DNA from: Bolinopsis microptera
Lineage: Eukaryota; Ctenophora; Tentaculata; Lobata; Bolinopsidae
Direction of reading: 5' to 3'
Assembly (NCBI RefSeq): GCF_026151205.1
Contig: NC_087078.1
Location: forward strand, 2,669,675-2,733,674
DNA: 64,000 nt
How positions within the stretch are numbered: position 1 is the stretch's first letter; each line of letters opens with the position of its first letter. Positions 34,471 through 46,677 of this stretch are shown here, piece after piece. The position numbers were made by a program, and so were the translations under genes. Under the pieces are notes generated by a model, which saw nothing but the letters and a program-made list of their open reading frames with translations, was not told the DNA's origin and did no database searches.

Positions 34471-34900
34471 GTAGCAAAATATTTGCCTCTTTATGATTTA
34501 TTTGCGTCTGGGTGTAAACTACGCATTCTTAGCCAAATATTTGCCTCCTTGTGATTTATTTGCGTCTGGGTTTAAACTGCGCATTCTTAGCAAAATATTT
34601 GCCTCCTTATGATTTATTTGCGTCTGGGTGTAAACTGCGCATTCTTAGCAAAATATTTGCCTCCTTGTGATTTATTTGCGTCTGGGTTTAAACTGCGCAT
34701 TCTTAGCAAAATATTTGCCTCCTTATGATTTATTTGCGTCTGGGTGTAAACTACGCATTCTTAGCAAAATATTTGCCTCCTTATGATTTATTTGCGTTTG
34801 GGAGTAAACTACGCATTCTTAGCAAAATATCTGCCTCCTTATAATTTATTTGCGCCTGGGTGTAAACTGTATTGTGCATATTTAGCAAAATATCGGCCAT
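34471..34900 (+). repeat. 58-bp subterminal tandem repeats, left arm
   Basis: About seven copies of a 58-bp unit beginning AAAATATTTGCCTCCTTATG and containing GCGTCTGGGTGTAAACT. The palindromic-looking core GCAAAATATTTGCC recurs once per unit, the kind of spacing seen for transposase or recombinase binding sites. Confidence 0.9.
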
Positions 34901-35200
34901 ATTATGATTATGTATTTTCGCGACTGTGTGGAAATTGTGCATCAATAATCTGCCATACTATAATAGTCAATAATTGTGTTTTGCGCAGTTGAGTTAAGGA
35001 CAATTGAAACGGGTAAATTTCGGAAGGTAACGAGAATGTTTTCTCCGTGTATCAGTCAATTACAGTATTCAAATTGGCAATTATTATTTATCATAATAAG
35101 TAATAATAATTATTATTAATAGTAGCTACCAGGGTGTACAAAATATTTATTATTATTATAAAACAGGATCTTACCGACAAAAATGATTCTTAAAAATACC

Positions 35201-37078
35201 TTAATGCGGTAAACTGTACCCTTGAAAAAGATTTTCCCAACATCTGTTGCATGCAGCTATATCTCTAATTTCATTCAATTCATGAGAGTTGTCCATTTGC
35301 AAATTTCTACTACTTAAATCACTTCTTAAAACCGATAACAAGTTCATTCTAGGTCTCCCCAATCTTCCAATAAATAAATTATCTGATTCAATAGCAAAAG
35401 AGAGAGCCGTTTGGGCTGGGGTGTTCTCCATACTCCTGAGAATGTGTCCAAACATCTTCCACCGCTGGTGTTCGATACGCTTTGATAACTTTTCAACTTT
35501 GCACCTTTCATACAATGCTTTGTTGCTTATCATACCTTTAGGCCATTTGATGTTTAAAATGGACCTGAGGTGTCTACGATGAAGTGTGTCCATTTTCTCC
35601 ATGGTTGCTTTTTTAGGACTCCAACTATTTGAGTTGTAAATTAATACAGATACAACTTGAGCGTCATATAACCTCAGCTTTCTTTCAAGGGAAATTTTCT
35701 TACCGGACAACCAAACTTTTTCGAAGTTCTTAAAAGCAATTTCAGCTAGGATTCTCCTTCTTTGAATGTCCTTCTCAGTACACAGTAAGGAACCTAGTGA
35801 CTTATTACTTCGCCATGGTTCATTATTAGCTAATGGCTGACCGTTAGTGTCTTTATCAGATTTTTTCGCCAGGTAGAAGGTACTGAATTCAGTTTTACTT
35901 TCATTTACTTGGAGGTTCCAGTCTTTGAGAATCTCTTTCACTGCAGGAAGGAAAATTCTCAGTTTCTCGATGTCCTCGTCAGCAAAGTCACAATCGTCTG
36001 AATATTCCCACTCAGTTGGAAAACCTAGTTCTGATACTGGTGGGTTTGGTCTCCCAGATACAGCTCTGAGGTGGTGTAAGGCTGCTGCAAGAATAAGTGT
36101 GAATAGCTTTCCAGATAAACTGTCACCTTGAAAGGCTCCGAGTAAACTTTCAAACTCTTCCGACAGTGAGGAGTTAACACGAACTCTAAGGAGAGTATTC
36201 GATAGAAGGTATTGAACTAAGCGAATGTCGTCCTCCGAACAACCAGCATCTTTCAAAACATTTATGATAGTATCCCTTTTCACGGTATCAAAAGCTCTAC
36301 TCATATCAATACCCATTTTGCTAAATGTCCATTTCTTCCTCATCACAACAGATATGAGCATTCTCTGAGCCCACACAATGTCAGAGCAGCTCCTACCTCT
36401 CTTGTAAGCACTCTGCCATGGCATGGTGTAGTTGTCAATTCTACTCTCAACCCGTTTTAAGGCAATTTGAGTGAGCATCTTCCTCGATCCGTTTAACAGT
36501 GTAAGTGGTCTAAGGCTTGTGAGGGGACCTTTAGGTTTACCGGGCTTCTGCAGAGGAGTCACAATACCTTGTCCTATCGAACTAATGTATTTGTTCCCAC
36601 TAAATGACTCGTTAATTGCCTCAGCATACTTCTCAAAAGTGATTGGATGGGCGTACTTTATCAACTCATTCTGGAGATTATCTGGACCACTGGCACGGTT
36701 TGATTTGAGTTTACTTGCAGCAAGTTTAACTTCAACTGGTGTAATGGGGTTATCAAGTGGTTTTGGATCGCAGGTAAAAGGTTGCAGGCCAGCTTCAACT
36801 CCTTCTGTTAGTTGTTTTTCGAAGAAAGATTTCGCTGTGTTTGCTTTCCCTAAATCGGTACCAATAGGATTGTTGTTGGTATCATTGACCACTATGTTAC
36901 CCGACTTTTTTATACCAGCTAAATATCTTGAAGCTTCAAACATCTTTCTGGTGTCGTCAGTGTTATTTATTTCTTCTGCTAGAGCATCAGCCTTCATGTT
37001 ATTTATTTGCACTAGTCTCTTAGAAATGCTATTCTGAATCTTTCTAAATGGGTCAATCAAAATATTTGATTGACCCAT
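35201..37078 (-). CDS. Non-LTR-type reverse transcriptase, 625-aa open frame
   Basis: An uninterrupted frame from ATG at 37078. Finger/palm motifs in order: KSNRASGPDNLQNELIKY, RPLTLLNGSRKMLTQIA, MGIDMSRAFDTVKRD, AFQGDSLSGKLFTLIL, and YSDDCDFADE in place of the usual F/YADD. After the palm, LYDAQVVSVLIYNSNSW and HRRHLRSILNIKWPKGMISN form the C-terminal segment usual in invertebrate RTE/R4-like LINE proteins. No endonuclease domain is present, so the element is 5' truncated or uses other functions for integration. The frame is intact, which suggests recent arrival or selection. The 5' end coincides with a 35-bp hairpin. It lies between the YR exon and the left inverted-repeat arm, same strand. 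Clade assignment is uncertain. Confidence 0.8.
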   Translation of the reverse strand: MGQSNILIDPFRKIQNSISKRLVQINNMKADALAEEINNTDDTRKMFEASRYLAGIKKSGNIVVNDTNNNPIGTDLGKANTAKSFFEKQLTEGVEAGLQPFTCDPKPLDNPITPVEVKLAASKLKSNRASGPDNLQNELIKYAHPITFEKYAEAINESFSGNKYISSIGQGIVTPLQKPGKPKGPLTSLRPLTLLNGSRKMLTQIALKRVESRIDNYTMPWQSAYKRGRSCSDIVWAQRMLISVVMRKKWTFSKMGIDMSRAFDTVKRDTIINVLKDAGCSEDDIRLVQYLLSNTLLRVRVNSSLSEEFESLLGAFQGDSLSGKLFTLILAAALHHLRAVSGRPNPPVSELGFPTEWEYSDDCDFADEDIEKLRIFLPAVKEILKDWNLQVNESKTEFSTFYLAKKSDKDTNGQPLANNEPWRSNKSLGSLLCTEKDIQRRRILAEIAFKNFEKVWLSGKKISLERKLRLYDAQVVSVLIYNSNSWSPKKATMEKMDTLHRRHLRSILNIKWPKGMISNKALYERCKVEKLSKRIEHQRWKMFGHILRSMENTPAQTALSFAIESDNLFIGRLGRPRMNLLSVLRSDLSSRNLQMDNSHELNEIRDIAACNRCWENLFQGYSLPH

Positions 37079-37080
37079 TT
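37046..37080. repeat. 35-bp hairpin at the start of the RT frame
   Basis: Perfect 16-bp arms (AAATGGGTCAATCAAA / TTTGATTGACCCATTT) with a 3-bp loop. It encodes the first residues MGQSN.LIDPF of the RT frame. It may mark a snap-back at the 5' end of a truncated insertion. Confidence 0.9.
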
Positions 37081-37394
37081 ATTCGAACACGGCACAAAAC
37101 TTAAAACTTGATAAATTAAAACTTAAGGCTTATTTAATCATTAATGTCAACCCTGATTTATGAATTTATCAAGTCAATATTTTAAAAGTTCGTCAAAGCA
37201 GCTTCAAAATAGAACTTAATACGCATTAACTGTCGCAGAATAAGCGTCATGATTAATTAGTTTTACAAAAAGATATTGAAACCACAACAAAAAATTAGAA
37301 GACTAAGTGTGTGCCATTTTCTATAAGTATAATAAAGTGTCAACTCGGACTGTCCAACTTTTTAAAAATCGTACACTTATTTTACTTGGGGCAT

Positions 37395-37776
37395 TCAAAC
37401 AGCCACTTTAATTCTGATGGTAAAATGGTACACCAGCACAACAAGCATGGTCCCAACGACCGAAAAGCCTACAGCAGCTAGATACATAGGATTAAATCTA
37501 GAGAGCTGGGAAAGAGTCAATCTTTTTGATACATTTACAACGTTCTTTTTGAGTCCAGGTCTTTTATACCTGTCAAGTCCTGCCTGGCTCCTATGTCCTG
37601 TTCTCTGCATGATCACGTTGTCATCTACACCTTCCTGGTTGAGACGGGTAGCGACGGTCGCTCTCAATGAACGTAGTGACAGTCGTTTATCTTCAGAGTC
37701 CAAGCCAGCAAGAGGGAAGTAGCGCTTCATTAACTGGTTGAAATAGTTGCGTCCTAGAGCTCTCTTTGTCCCGAAC
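37395..37776 (-). CDS. Tyrosine recombinase C-terminal exon, Crypton-like
   Basis: An exon starting after a CAATCTTCAG acceptor reads FGTKRALGRNYFNQLMKRY, then RLSLRSLRATVATRLNQEGV, then MQRTGHRSQAGLDRYKRPG. This holds the Arg (SLRAT), His and Arg (GHRS) and Tyr (RYKRP) of the YR active site; the T-GHRS-x6-Y pattern is typical of Crypton recombinases. It ends with a hydrophobic segment (MYLAAVGFSVVGTMLVVLVY) that would be unusual for a recombinase and may be read-through into non-coding sequence. YR enzymes cut and rejoin DNA through a phosphotyrosine link. Upstream catalytic exons (the first Arg) were not found with confidence. It belongs to a different subfamily from YR genes A and B. Confidence 0.7.
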
Positions 37777-39300
37777 CTGAAGATTGTTTATATAGACGAA
37801 AATTGAAATATCAACAGATTCCTATCATCAGCAGATTATCAACTAAAGCAGAGTTGAAAGATTATTAAAAATCTTAGGAAACACTCAACTAGGCCTAGGG
37901 AAGTTGAGAGGCCTCAAATCAAGTCTCATTAAAGAGATATCAATAGAGTGTGAGCCACTGCCAGACTAACCTGTGATTAGAGTTTGCCAGGCTCTATGAG
38001 CTTATGAGTGTGGCAGAGAGTGTCTTCTTTGTCCTATCCTTTGTCCGTGATGCTGGTAACGTACTCTTGTTGCAGGTGGGGGTGACATAAACTCATTTGC
38101 ATGAAGGATAACGAGGTTAGTTTAGTATTGACTAAAGGAAACAGGTGAATCGTTGAATAACTGGTACAATCGAGCAGAAACTCTAAATATAAATAACAAT
38201 CTTCTAGTACTATAAACGTGTAGCCTTGGTACCTTACAAATCTATTCTACCACTTAATACATTAACATATCTAAAAAGGCACGTATAGATATATCCCTAA
38301 AACCCCCCGTGATAACCGTCACGTGTAAAACCTACATTAATTACTACCCCACGTCACGTGATACCAGTGACCAGTCACGCGCAATAAACTAACTTCTTCT
38401 AACTGCTTCTAGGCAACTGCCCAGTGTTGCCCAAAAGCAACGGGTCTGTAACTCCTAAACTAAAGGACCTACGGACTTCCGGATTTCAAATTTCAAAATA
38501 GATACCATAAACCACCTAGAATCTATGAATCAAATTATTTTTAAAAAACTTTTTGGAGTTCCGGGCAGTAATGGGTTAACACGTGGTATATTGCGTTATA
38601 TCACGTAATACAGAAGACCTGGGACCAAATGAGGTTCCTAGTGAACGGGATATAGTGTGTCTAGCACTTCACGCTTTCACGCAGGTCAATAGCTAATCCA
38701 ATCAAGCTTACACTCAGCTCAACACACTTGATTTGTAATTATAGTTTCCGAGAGACACGAAAATCACAAATCTGAAAATTTGAACGAAGCCTATAATCAA
38801 AACATTATCAATTTAGAAACAATGGACATATTTTATTTGATAATGATCGGGTTAATTGGTTGCTTGACACGTGTTTAATAAGGTGATATGTTTTAGGTTA
38901 ATCTGTACCAGCTAGGCTGTTTGACAGATTCAATACCTATACGTCCGTGTTTCTTCTACGAAAGCTAAGTTGAACAAGTGGAGTAATATAGCGTTTTATT
39001 ATTTACTTGACATTATGAGAATAAACAATCAATTGGCGCTTTGGTCATTGAACCACCAGAAGAATCCAAGAAAGACGGATTCACGGAAATTTGGGTTAGA
39101 CCTTGCCCGTGCCCTCTTCATTCCTGCTATTAGGAACAGGTCCTTTCAACCCACCCCCAGTAATGAATGAGCTCCAAGCACCCCGCAGTATGATAAGGGT
39201 TAAAAGGCATCGTGGTATTACGAATAGTAACTGCTATGCAGTGTTGATGATAATATGTAACAAGACCAATTAAGGATACGAAAAGATTCTCGTCTTTACC
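37777..39300. other. Stretch without an assigned gene inside the 10.5-kb element
   Basis: The segment at about 38630-38800 is an inverted copy of about 20390-20515. The first catalytic exon of the Crypton-like gene is expected here on the minus strand but none could be supported. Confidence 0.5.
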
Positions 39301-41000
39301 TGTGAAAGTTAAGGTTATAAAACAACAAATACTTCGCCTAAAGTCTCCTATCGCCCCTTTGCCTCCTGGTGCAACTGCAGCAGCGGAAGAAGTGGCGGGT
39401 TGCGAGACTGGGGAAGAAAGGGATACTACTTCGTGTTGTAGATCTTGATCGGGTTCGAAGGCGAAGGGATCATGTCCTGAAATTAGTTTTTTAATATTTA
39501 AGAGTGCAAATATCGTGTTTAAAGGTTTTAAATGTGTCAGGTTTTACAGACTTATATTGAACAAAAATTAAGACTACAAATAAAAGAACAACATACTTAT
39601 TTCAGTTCAATCGTATCTACAAATATCATTTACAAACTCAATTTCGTTTTTATGACTTATGAGTTTTGAAGACAAAAATTATTGAAATGCGTTTTTACAG
39701 TCAATAATGTTTTGATGATGCGATGAAGCGTTTAAATTGTTTTAAATTATCTATGTTTATTATAATATATAGTATCAAAATGAAATATTGATATCATAAT
39801 ACATATGTATGATATCAATATCTTATTTTGATACTATGTACCTTACTCGGGATTATTATGACCGGGATAAAGTGGCGGGTTTAGGGTAATTTCGCCATAT
39901 TTTTCCCGAACCACATTTTCACCGGTCGTTAATAAACCCGCCGACTCAGCTTTTAGGGTTCCCAAGGGGTATGGGTGCTCATATTTTAATCGTTGTCTTA
40001 TATTCAATAAAGAAGACTATTGGGACACTTGTTGTAGGTTTTTCGACTTCATTTGGCTAAAATTGGGTTGGAAATCAAGTTAAAGGCAACGTTCAAAGCT
40101 GTCGCACCTTTAGCTGACAAAATGAAGGTACTCCTAAGAGCGGCATATGATTACGAGTTCCAGGCTCAGAAAAGGGGGGATGATGAAAGGGATGATCCAG
40201 ATGAAAATAACGAAGATGATTACAACTTATTGGAAGACTAAAAGTCTCTCCCTTTATCTTAATATCGATCTGGTTGTTACGCTTCTTATGTTAAAAATTA
40301 TTTTCCATCTAGTTTGATTAACCACGAGTCATTATTTCTGTCTACTTTCAACAATTATTGATAATTTGACTTGTTTCACAAATTTTAGCAATGCGAAAAT
40401 TTCTAAACTTGCCTATCTCTAAATTTACATCTGAGACAAAATTTTTGAATCTAAAATTGAAAGGTTGGACACCGGTAAAATGGCGACCGGGAAAATGTGG
40501 TGGGTTTTGAGCAATTTCGCCATATTTTTCCCGAACCATATTTTAACCGGTCGTTAATAAACCCGTCGTAATAATCCCGAGTAAGGTAGTATGTACAGAT
40601 ATAACAATATTTCATACCATGAACGCTAATCTCTTGCTCCGTACTTTCTTCTTGTTCTGAAAGTGCTGATAAATGTCATGTCTAAATACACAAATTATAT
40701 TAGCTCATCTAGATTCACAAAAACAAACGCTGAAGATGCAATAATGCAGGACAAATAAAATCAATCTTAAAAACATGATATTTATATTTCTCGTACTTAC
40801 TTTTTCCTTTCTCCTTTCTTCCTCTTTTGTACTTTATTTTAACTCTCCCCGCTTTGGAAGGGTTTAAATTCCTTTCGGGCAAACTCTTCAAAGCCTCAAA
40901 GGAAGCCGAGTTCACTGCCTTCACTTCTAAAAAGCGGGCCCCCCTCCCGTCCCAGTATTCCAGGGAAACTATAAATTCTGATAAGTTTCCCGGAGAAGGT
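39301..41000 (-). CDS. Three phase-linked exons of an unknown gene, possibly upstream part of the Crypton-like gene
   Basis: Minus-strand exons about 41000-40800, about 40659-40621 and about 39479-39303 join in frame across AG/GT junctions (phases 1 and 1). They read NLSEFIVSLEYWDGRGARFL ... SKAGRVKIKYKRGRKEKGK, then KQEESTEQEISVHG, then HDPFAFEPDQDLQHEVVSLS and PVSQPATSSAAAVAPGGKG. The composition is basic then acidic/Ser-rich, as in linker regions of DNA-binding proteins, but no domain is recognised. The second intron hosts a TIR transposon. The last exon ends in phase 1 while the YR exon at 37776 needs two bases, so at least one more exon would be required to connect them. The coordinates of the outer exon ends are approximate. 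Confidence 0.45.
39771..39833. repeat. AT-rich palindrome beside the TA-flanked transposon
   Basis: An inverted repeat of about 63 bp: GTATCAAAAT...GATATCATAATACATATG pairs with the following complement ending ATTTTGATAC. It ends just before the left TA of the element at 39841. Confidence 0.75.
39841..40586. mobile_element. TIR transposon flanked by TA dinucleotides
   Basis: A 746-bp element. The left end CCTTACTCGGGATTATTATG is matched by the complement of the right end, CCTTACTCGGGATTATTACG. TA flanks both ends (39839-39840 and 40587-40588), as with Tc1/mariner-type and some other cut-and-paste elements. Inside, about 60 bp near each end (containing AATTTCGCCATATTTTTCCC) are direct, not inverted, repeats. 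A 62-codon plus-strand frame at 40053-40241 ends in an acidic tail (DERDDPDENNEDDYNLLED) and might be the last part of a lost transposase, without recognisable catalytic motifs. Confidence 0.7.
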
Positions 41001-41079
41001 ACTCCCAACAAGAAGTTCCTGCCAAGTCTTGTTTCTTACGTCGTAGGTGAATCCTTTGTAAAATACAATCATAACTGAA

Positions 41080-41898
41080 TTAAACTAATCATTATTTGTG
41101 GTTATATCGCCTGCAACCGGATTAAATTACCTATTACAATATGTTACAACGGAGTCTCTATAACTCTATAACATCTTCACGAACACCAGTATAAGCAATT
41201 CAATGTTTATTGGGTGTGGCCCCCACACCCAATTTTCAAATTTTGGTGACGGAATCCTCGAACAAGTAGGTACAGTATGCCATCTGCAACGCAACAACTC
41301 TCAAATATAAAACACAGCGGTTGTATAACTATAAGACCCAACGTATGGGTACTGACTCCCCCCCTGTATTAATTGAGCTATTAACAATTTTAACTTTCAA
41401 AAATCGCAGTATGGTCTCACTCTCTTTGTGAAACTGTGAAAGTGAAGTTTCTTCAACAAATTATCAGGGCTCTAACTTAAACCAATAAAATACTTTTTAA
41501 CAAGTCCTTACTACTTTACTGATACCATACTATTCTTTACTCAATACCTAGTTAAGTACACAGTTCAGCTTATACACTTTTAATACGTTCGTTGTTTTTT
41601 GCTCTCATTTTTATTGAAGGAAATCAATAATATAAGTTTGGCATGATAGAGCGGGATTGTAAAAGATAGGTTTGGAGAGTTTTTCGCATGGCGACTGTTC
41701 CATGTGTTGAAGTAATCATGCAGAATCGTATTTCTCAAATAACTGCACCTTGACAAAGAAACGCATGAATATTATTCAATTATTGAAGAAGGCAAAATCA
41801 GCAGCTCAAGTCTGACGTTATATCTTATCACGGTCAGCTTTAGATCTACAGAATGATTTGCTAGCTACTAAAGATCAGCAGATTAAGGATATCAAGCC
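41080..41898. other. Non-coding stretch inside the 10.5-kb element
   Basis: AT-rich; no gene or repeat recognised apart from a short inverted TGGGTGTGG/CCACACCCA motif near 41211-41229. Confidence 0.5.
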
Positions 41899-42222
<324 letters not shown>

Positions 42223-42317
42223 GGTAAATCAAGTAGCTCAGCAACATGACCATTGTTGGACCAGAATGTCCTGAAAACTGTTGTCAACGACGTTGTGTAA
42301 GACAGAAGCTACAATGA

Positions 42318-42425
42318 TTCGACAAACACAAACGATCACCTGCTACACAGACAGGTCACTAACTGACTCATGAAGCGGGGCTGGCTATATCATCACAACT
42401 GACAACAATAACACCGCCCTAGAAA
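42318..42425 (+). pseudogene. RNase H fragment, second copy
   Basis: Reads ITCYTDRSLTDS, stop, SGAGYIITTDNNNTALE, near-identical to the start of the RNase H remnant at 7000. The first catalytic Asp (YTDRS) is present, but the copy stops after about 36 codons. A hairpin (AACACCGCC / GGCGGTGTT) follows at about 42409-42433. Confidence 0.75.
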
Positions 42426-42784
42426 GGCGGTGTTATCTAAACTAAACAAATCTCCTCAAGATTCCCATTTCCCAAGTAAACATTGCTTGAGAGGTATTTA
42501 CTTGCTTGAAGGTAAACAAATAACAGATTCCGCTGCACGCGAAGTTACACGTCAATATACGAGGGTACAACATCTCATCCCCCTCTAGAAGAAAGATCAT
42601 CACTGGTTAGTTCCAATTAAGCGACACAGTTATAGTACCCGATTCAGGGCACGATGGTACCCTGATTCGCATGCAAAGATGCAAGCATATTTTATCACTG
42701 GATCGTTTTTACCAGACAGCAGTCGGCTGTCTGCACAATAGTTGACTCCCCGAGCCAAATCTGGATCATAATAACAATAGAGCA

Positions 42785-44118
<1,334 letters not shown>

Positions 44119-44511
44119 ACACTCGGGCGCAAACAAATCATAAGGAGGCAAATATTTTGCTAAGAATGCGTAGTTTACACCCAGTCGCAAATAAATAATA
44201 AGGAGGCAAATATTTTGCTAAGAATGCGCAGTTTACACTCTGGCGCAAACAAATCATAAAGAGGCAAATATTTTGCTAAGAATGCGTAGTTTACACCCTG
44301 GCGCAAATAAATAATAAGGAGGCAAATATTTTGTTAAGAATGCGCAGTTTACACTCTGGCGCAAACAAATCATAAGGAGGCAAATAATTTGCTAAGAATG
44401 CGCAGTTTAAACCCAGACGCAAATAAATCACAAGGAGGCAAATATTTTGCTAAGAATGCGTAGTTTACACCCAGACGCAAATAAATTATAAGGAGGCAAA
44501 TATTTTGCTAC
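44119..44511 (-). repeat. 58-bp subterminal tandem repeats, right arm
   Basis: Seven units of 58 bp, each with GGAGGCAAATATTTTGCTAA, in inverse orientation to the left-arm array at 34471-34900. Units vary at ACCCAGACG/ACTCTGGCG positions. Confidence 0.9.
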
Positions 44512-44923
44512 GCACGTTTGAGCGTTTGGCAAATATTTTGCTAAGAAGGCAAATTTTTCATAGTACAATATTTGCCTCCTTATGAAATATTTGCATCATC
44601 GCTCGCAGCATTGCAAATACATCATAACATGGCAAATATTTTGCTAAGAAGGGCGCATATTTTGTTAGTGCAGCGAATATTTTCGTAACATGGCAATGTT
44701 GCAATCTGGGAGGGGGCTTTTTAAAGACATCCTAAAGACTATCAGACATCGTTTTTAAGAGCTGTTAACTCCCATCTATCACCTAAAGAATATCAGACAC
44801 CACTCATTCCCATCTTCTGAATTGCTGCAAAGGTACTGTAATCAACAACTAAATAACTATAAACAGTAGCATCGGTTTTAGACTCTATCCTGAATTCTTT
44901 GCATTACTGTGTTTATTTGAACT

Positions 44924-46535
44924 ATGTCCGGTATCCCAATCAGAAATTACAGCCTTCGTGACAGACCTAACAGTGAAAAGCAAAATGTTCTACCTGTATA
45001 TCACTAAGTCTTGAAAACGACAATTTGAGGAGACAAATTGCTCGTCTAAACCAACTTACCCCAAGGCTCAGGCCATGACAAAATTGCGGTTCCATTCTCT
45101 TGCAGGGATAATGTTCTTATCTCTGAACATGAACTAGAAACTCAAAACTGTGAAGTTAGCAGTGTGACTGAACCTAATAGCAACCCATCTCTTGTGAATT
45201 CTTCTGATGTTAACAAACAATCTTCAACCAGTGTTAACGTTGTGGGTAAGTCCATCATCCATATCATGATTTGAGTCGAGGTGTATTCAGGTTTGTTGAT
45301 ACTCTCAAGTTGGATATGGAAACACAATACACACAAACGTTTAACAATAGGACTGTAGCATACTATGGGGATTTCCCATATGCCTACAATGGAGGCTTCC
45401 ATAACAAAGGCCGTTTAAATGACAAACCCTTATTAAATTCTATTTTAGAACGTTTACGCTCACAGTTCCCAAGTCTGGAATTAACAGCGCCATGATCACT
45501 AAGTATGAAAATGGCAAGCAAGGAATACCATTCCATTCAGATGATGAGGTCCATATCACCCAGGCTCCATGATTTCCACCATATCGTTAGGAGCAACAAG
45601 AGTCCTCAGTTTTAGGTCTAAAAGCAAAGTCCACGTTGCCAATCTTACTCTCTCCCATGGCGACGTAATGATTAATGACAGAAAATCTCAGGACAGCTTT
45701 GAACACAGCCTTATTCAGGACCATACTGACGACATGAGAATTAGCATTACTCTGCGCCAGATTGATGGCAGTGCAACCTTGTCTGCTCCACCCGATACCT
45801 CAAGTAAGCTTTCGTTACTGTAAGAGAAACTGAACCCTCAATCAAAGGGAAATCATCACCCAACAAAATCACTCATAAGAGCACCGTACCCCCTGCTTCA
45901 GTCAAAAGCAAATCCCTTGCTGTGTATGTTAGCTCAAGCATGTTCTCCAAGTTAGATGCTACAAAACTATTCTCTGCTCATCAAGAAGCACATGTATTTC
46001 ACTATCCTGGTGGCATTGCAAACGGTATCAATGAACGCTTCCACTCAGATGAAAGAAAGAGGTCAATTGATGCAAATAATGTGAAGACCATCGTACTCAT
46101 GTGTGGAACTAATGATGTGGACTTAATCCTAGAGAGTCCTCGGCACATGAGGAATAGATTATTGTCACCCGATGAGTTCACAGGAAAAGCAAAGGCCCTT
46201 GATAACACCAATCGCTCTATTGATAATCTGATCCAGTCACTTCACTCGTGGGCTCCAGCTGCCAAAATTAAGATCATAAACATTTTACCAAGAGAAAGTT
46301 TTGCTAGAAATAAAGCTGATAAATGACATCAATATCTTTTTATCTAATATTCCTTCCAAATACTCGTTTGTTAGCTTTATACCCACAGAGAAGAATCGAT
46401 TTTTTGTTTAGTGATAGATCTGGATTTAGGAAATCATCTAGTTTTAGTAGATTTGGGGAAGACAATGTGCATCTAAACAGCGATGGTATCTTTAAACTAG
46501 CAAAGCACATCAAGTACCATGCTCACCATTGAAAT
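44924..46535 (+). pseudogene. LINE first region: AlkB-like oxygenase plus SGNH esterase, frameshifted
   Basis: Starts MSGIPIRNYSLRDRPNSEK, then a short coiled-coil-like stretch (LENDNLRRQIARLNQL). From about 45490, with one frameshift near 45570, it reads MITKYENGKQGIPFHSDDEV, then STISLGATRVLSFRSK, LTLSHGDVMIN, QDSFEHSLIQ and MRISITLRQI. This gives the HxD, distal His and RxSxTxR pattern of AlkB-type 2OG-Fe(II) dioxygenases, which remove alkyl groups from nucleic acids. From 45922 follows an SGNH-hydrolase-like domain (VLMCGTNDVDLI, then DNVHLNSDGIFKLAKHI with the D-x-H of the last block). Esterase domains are known in CR1-type ORF1 proteins. Several frameshifts make it a pseudogene. Confidence 0.65.
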
Positions 46536-46677
46536 CGACATGACATTTCCACCTGAATATTTATTTTGATTTCAAATTTAAAACTTTTCTATTGAAAATA
46601 TTTCCAGGCGGATAATATTCACCTGATTTTAGTTTAATCAGACACAACGACTGACACGTTTTGTGAAATGACAAATA

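Noticed and set aside
40827-41078. Plus-strand exon (FKFLSGKLFKASKEAEF)
   Set aside because: It is open with a GT donor, but the minus-strand reading joins two further exons in phase, so the minus strand was preferred; not fully excluded.
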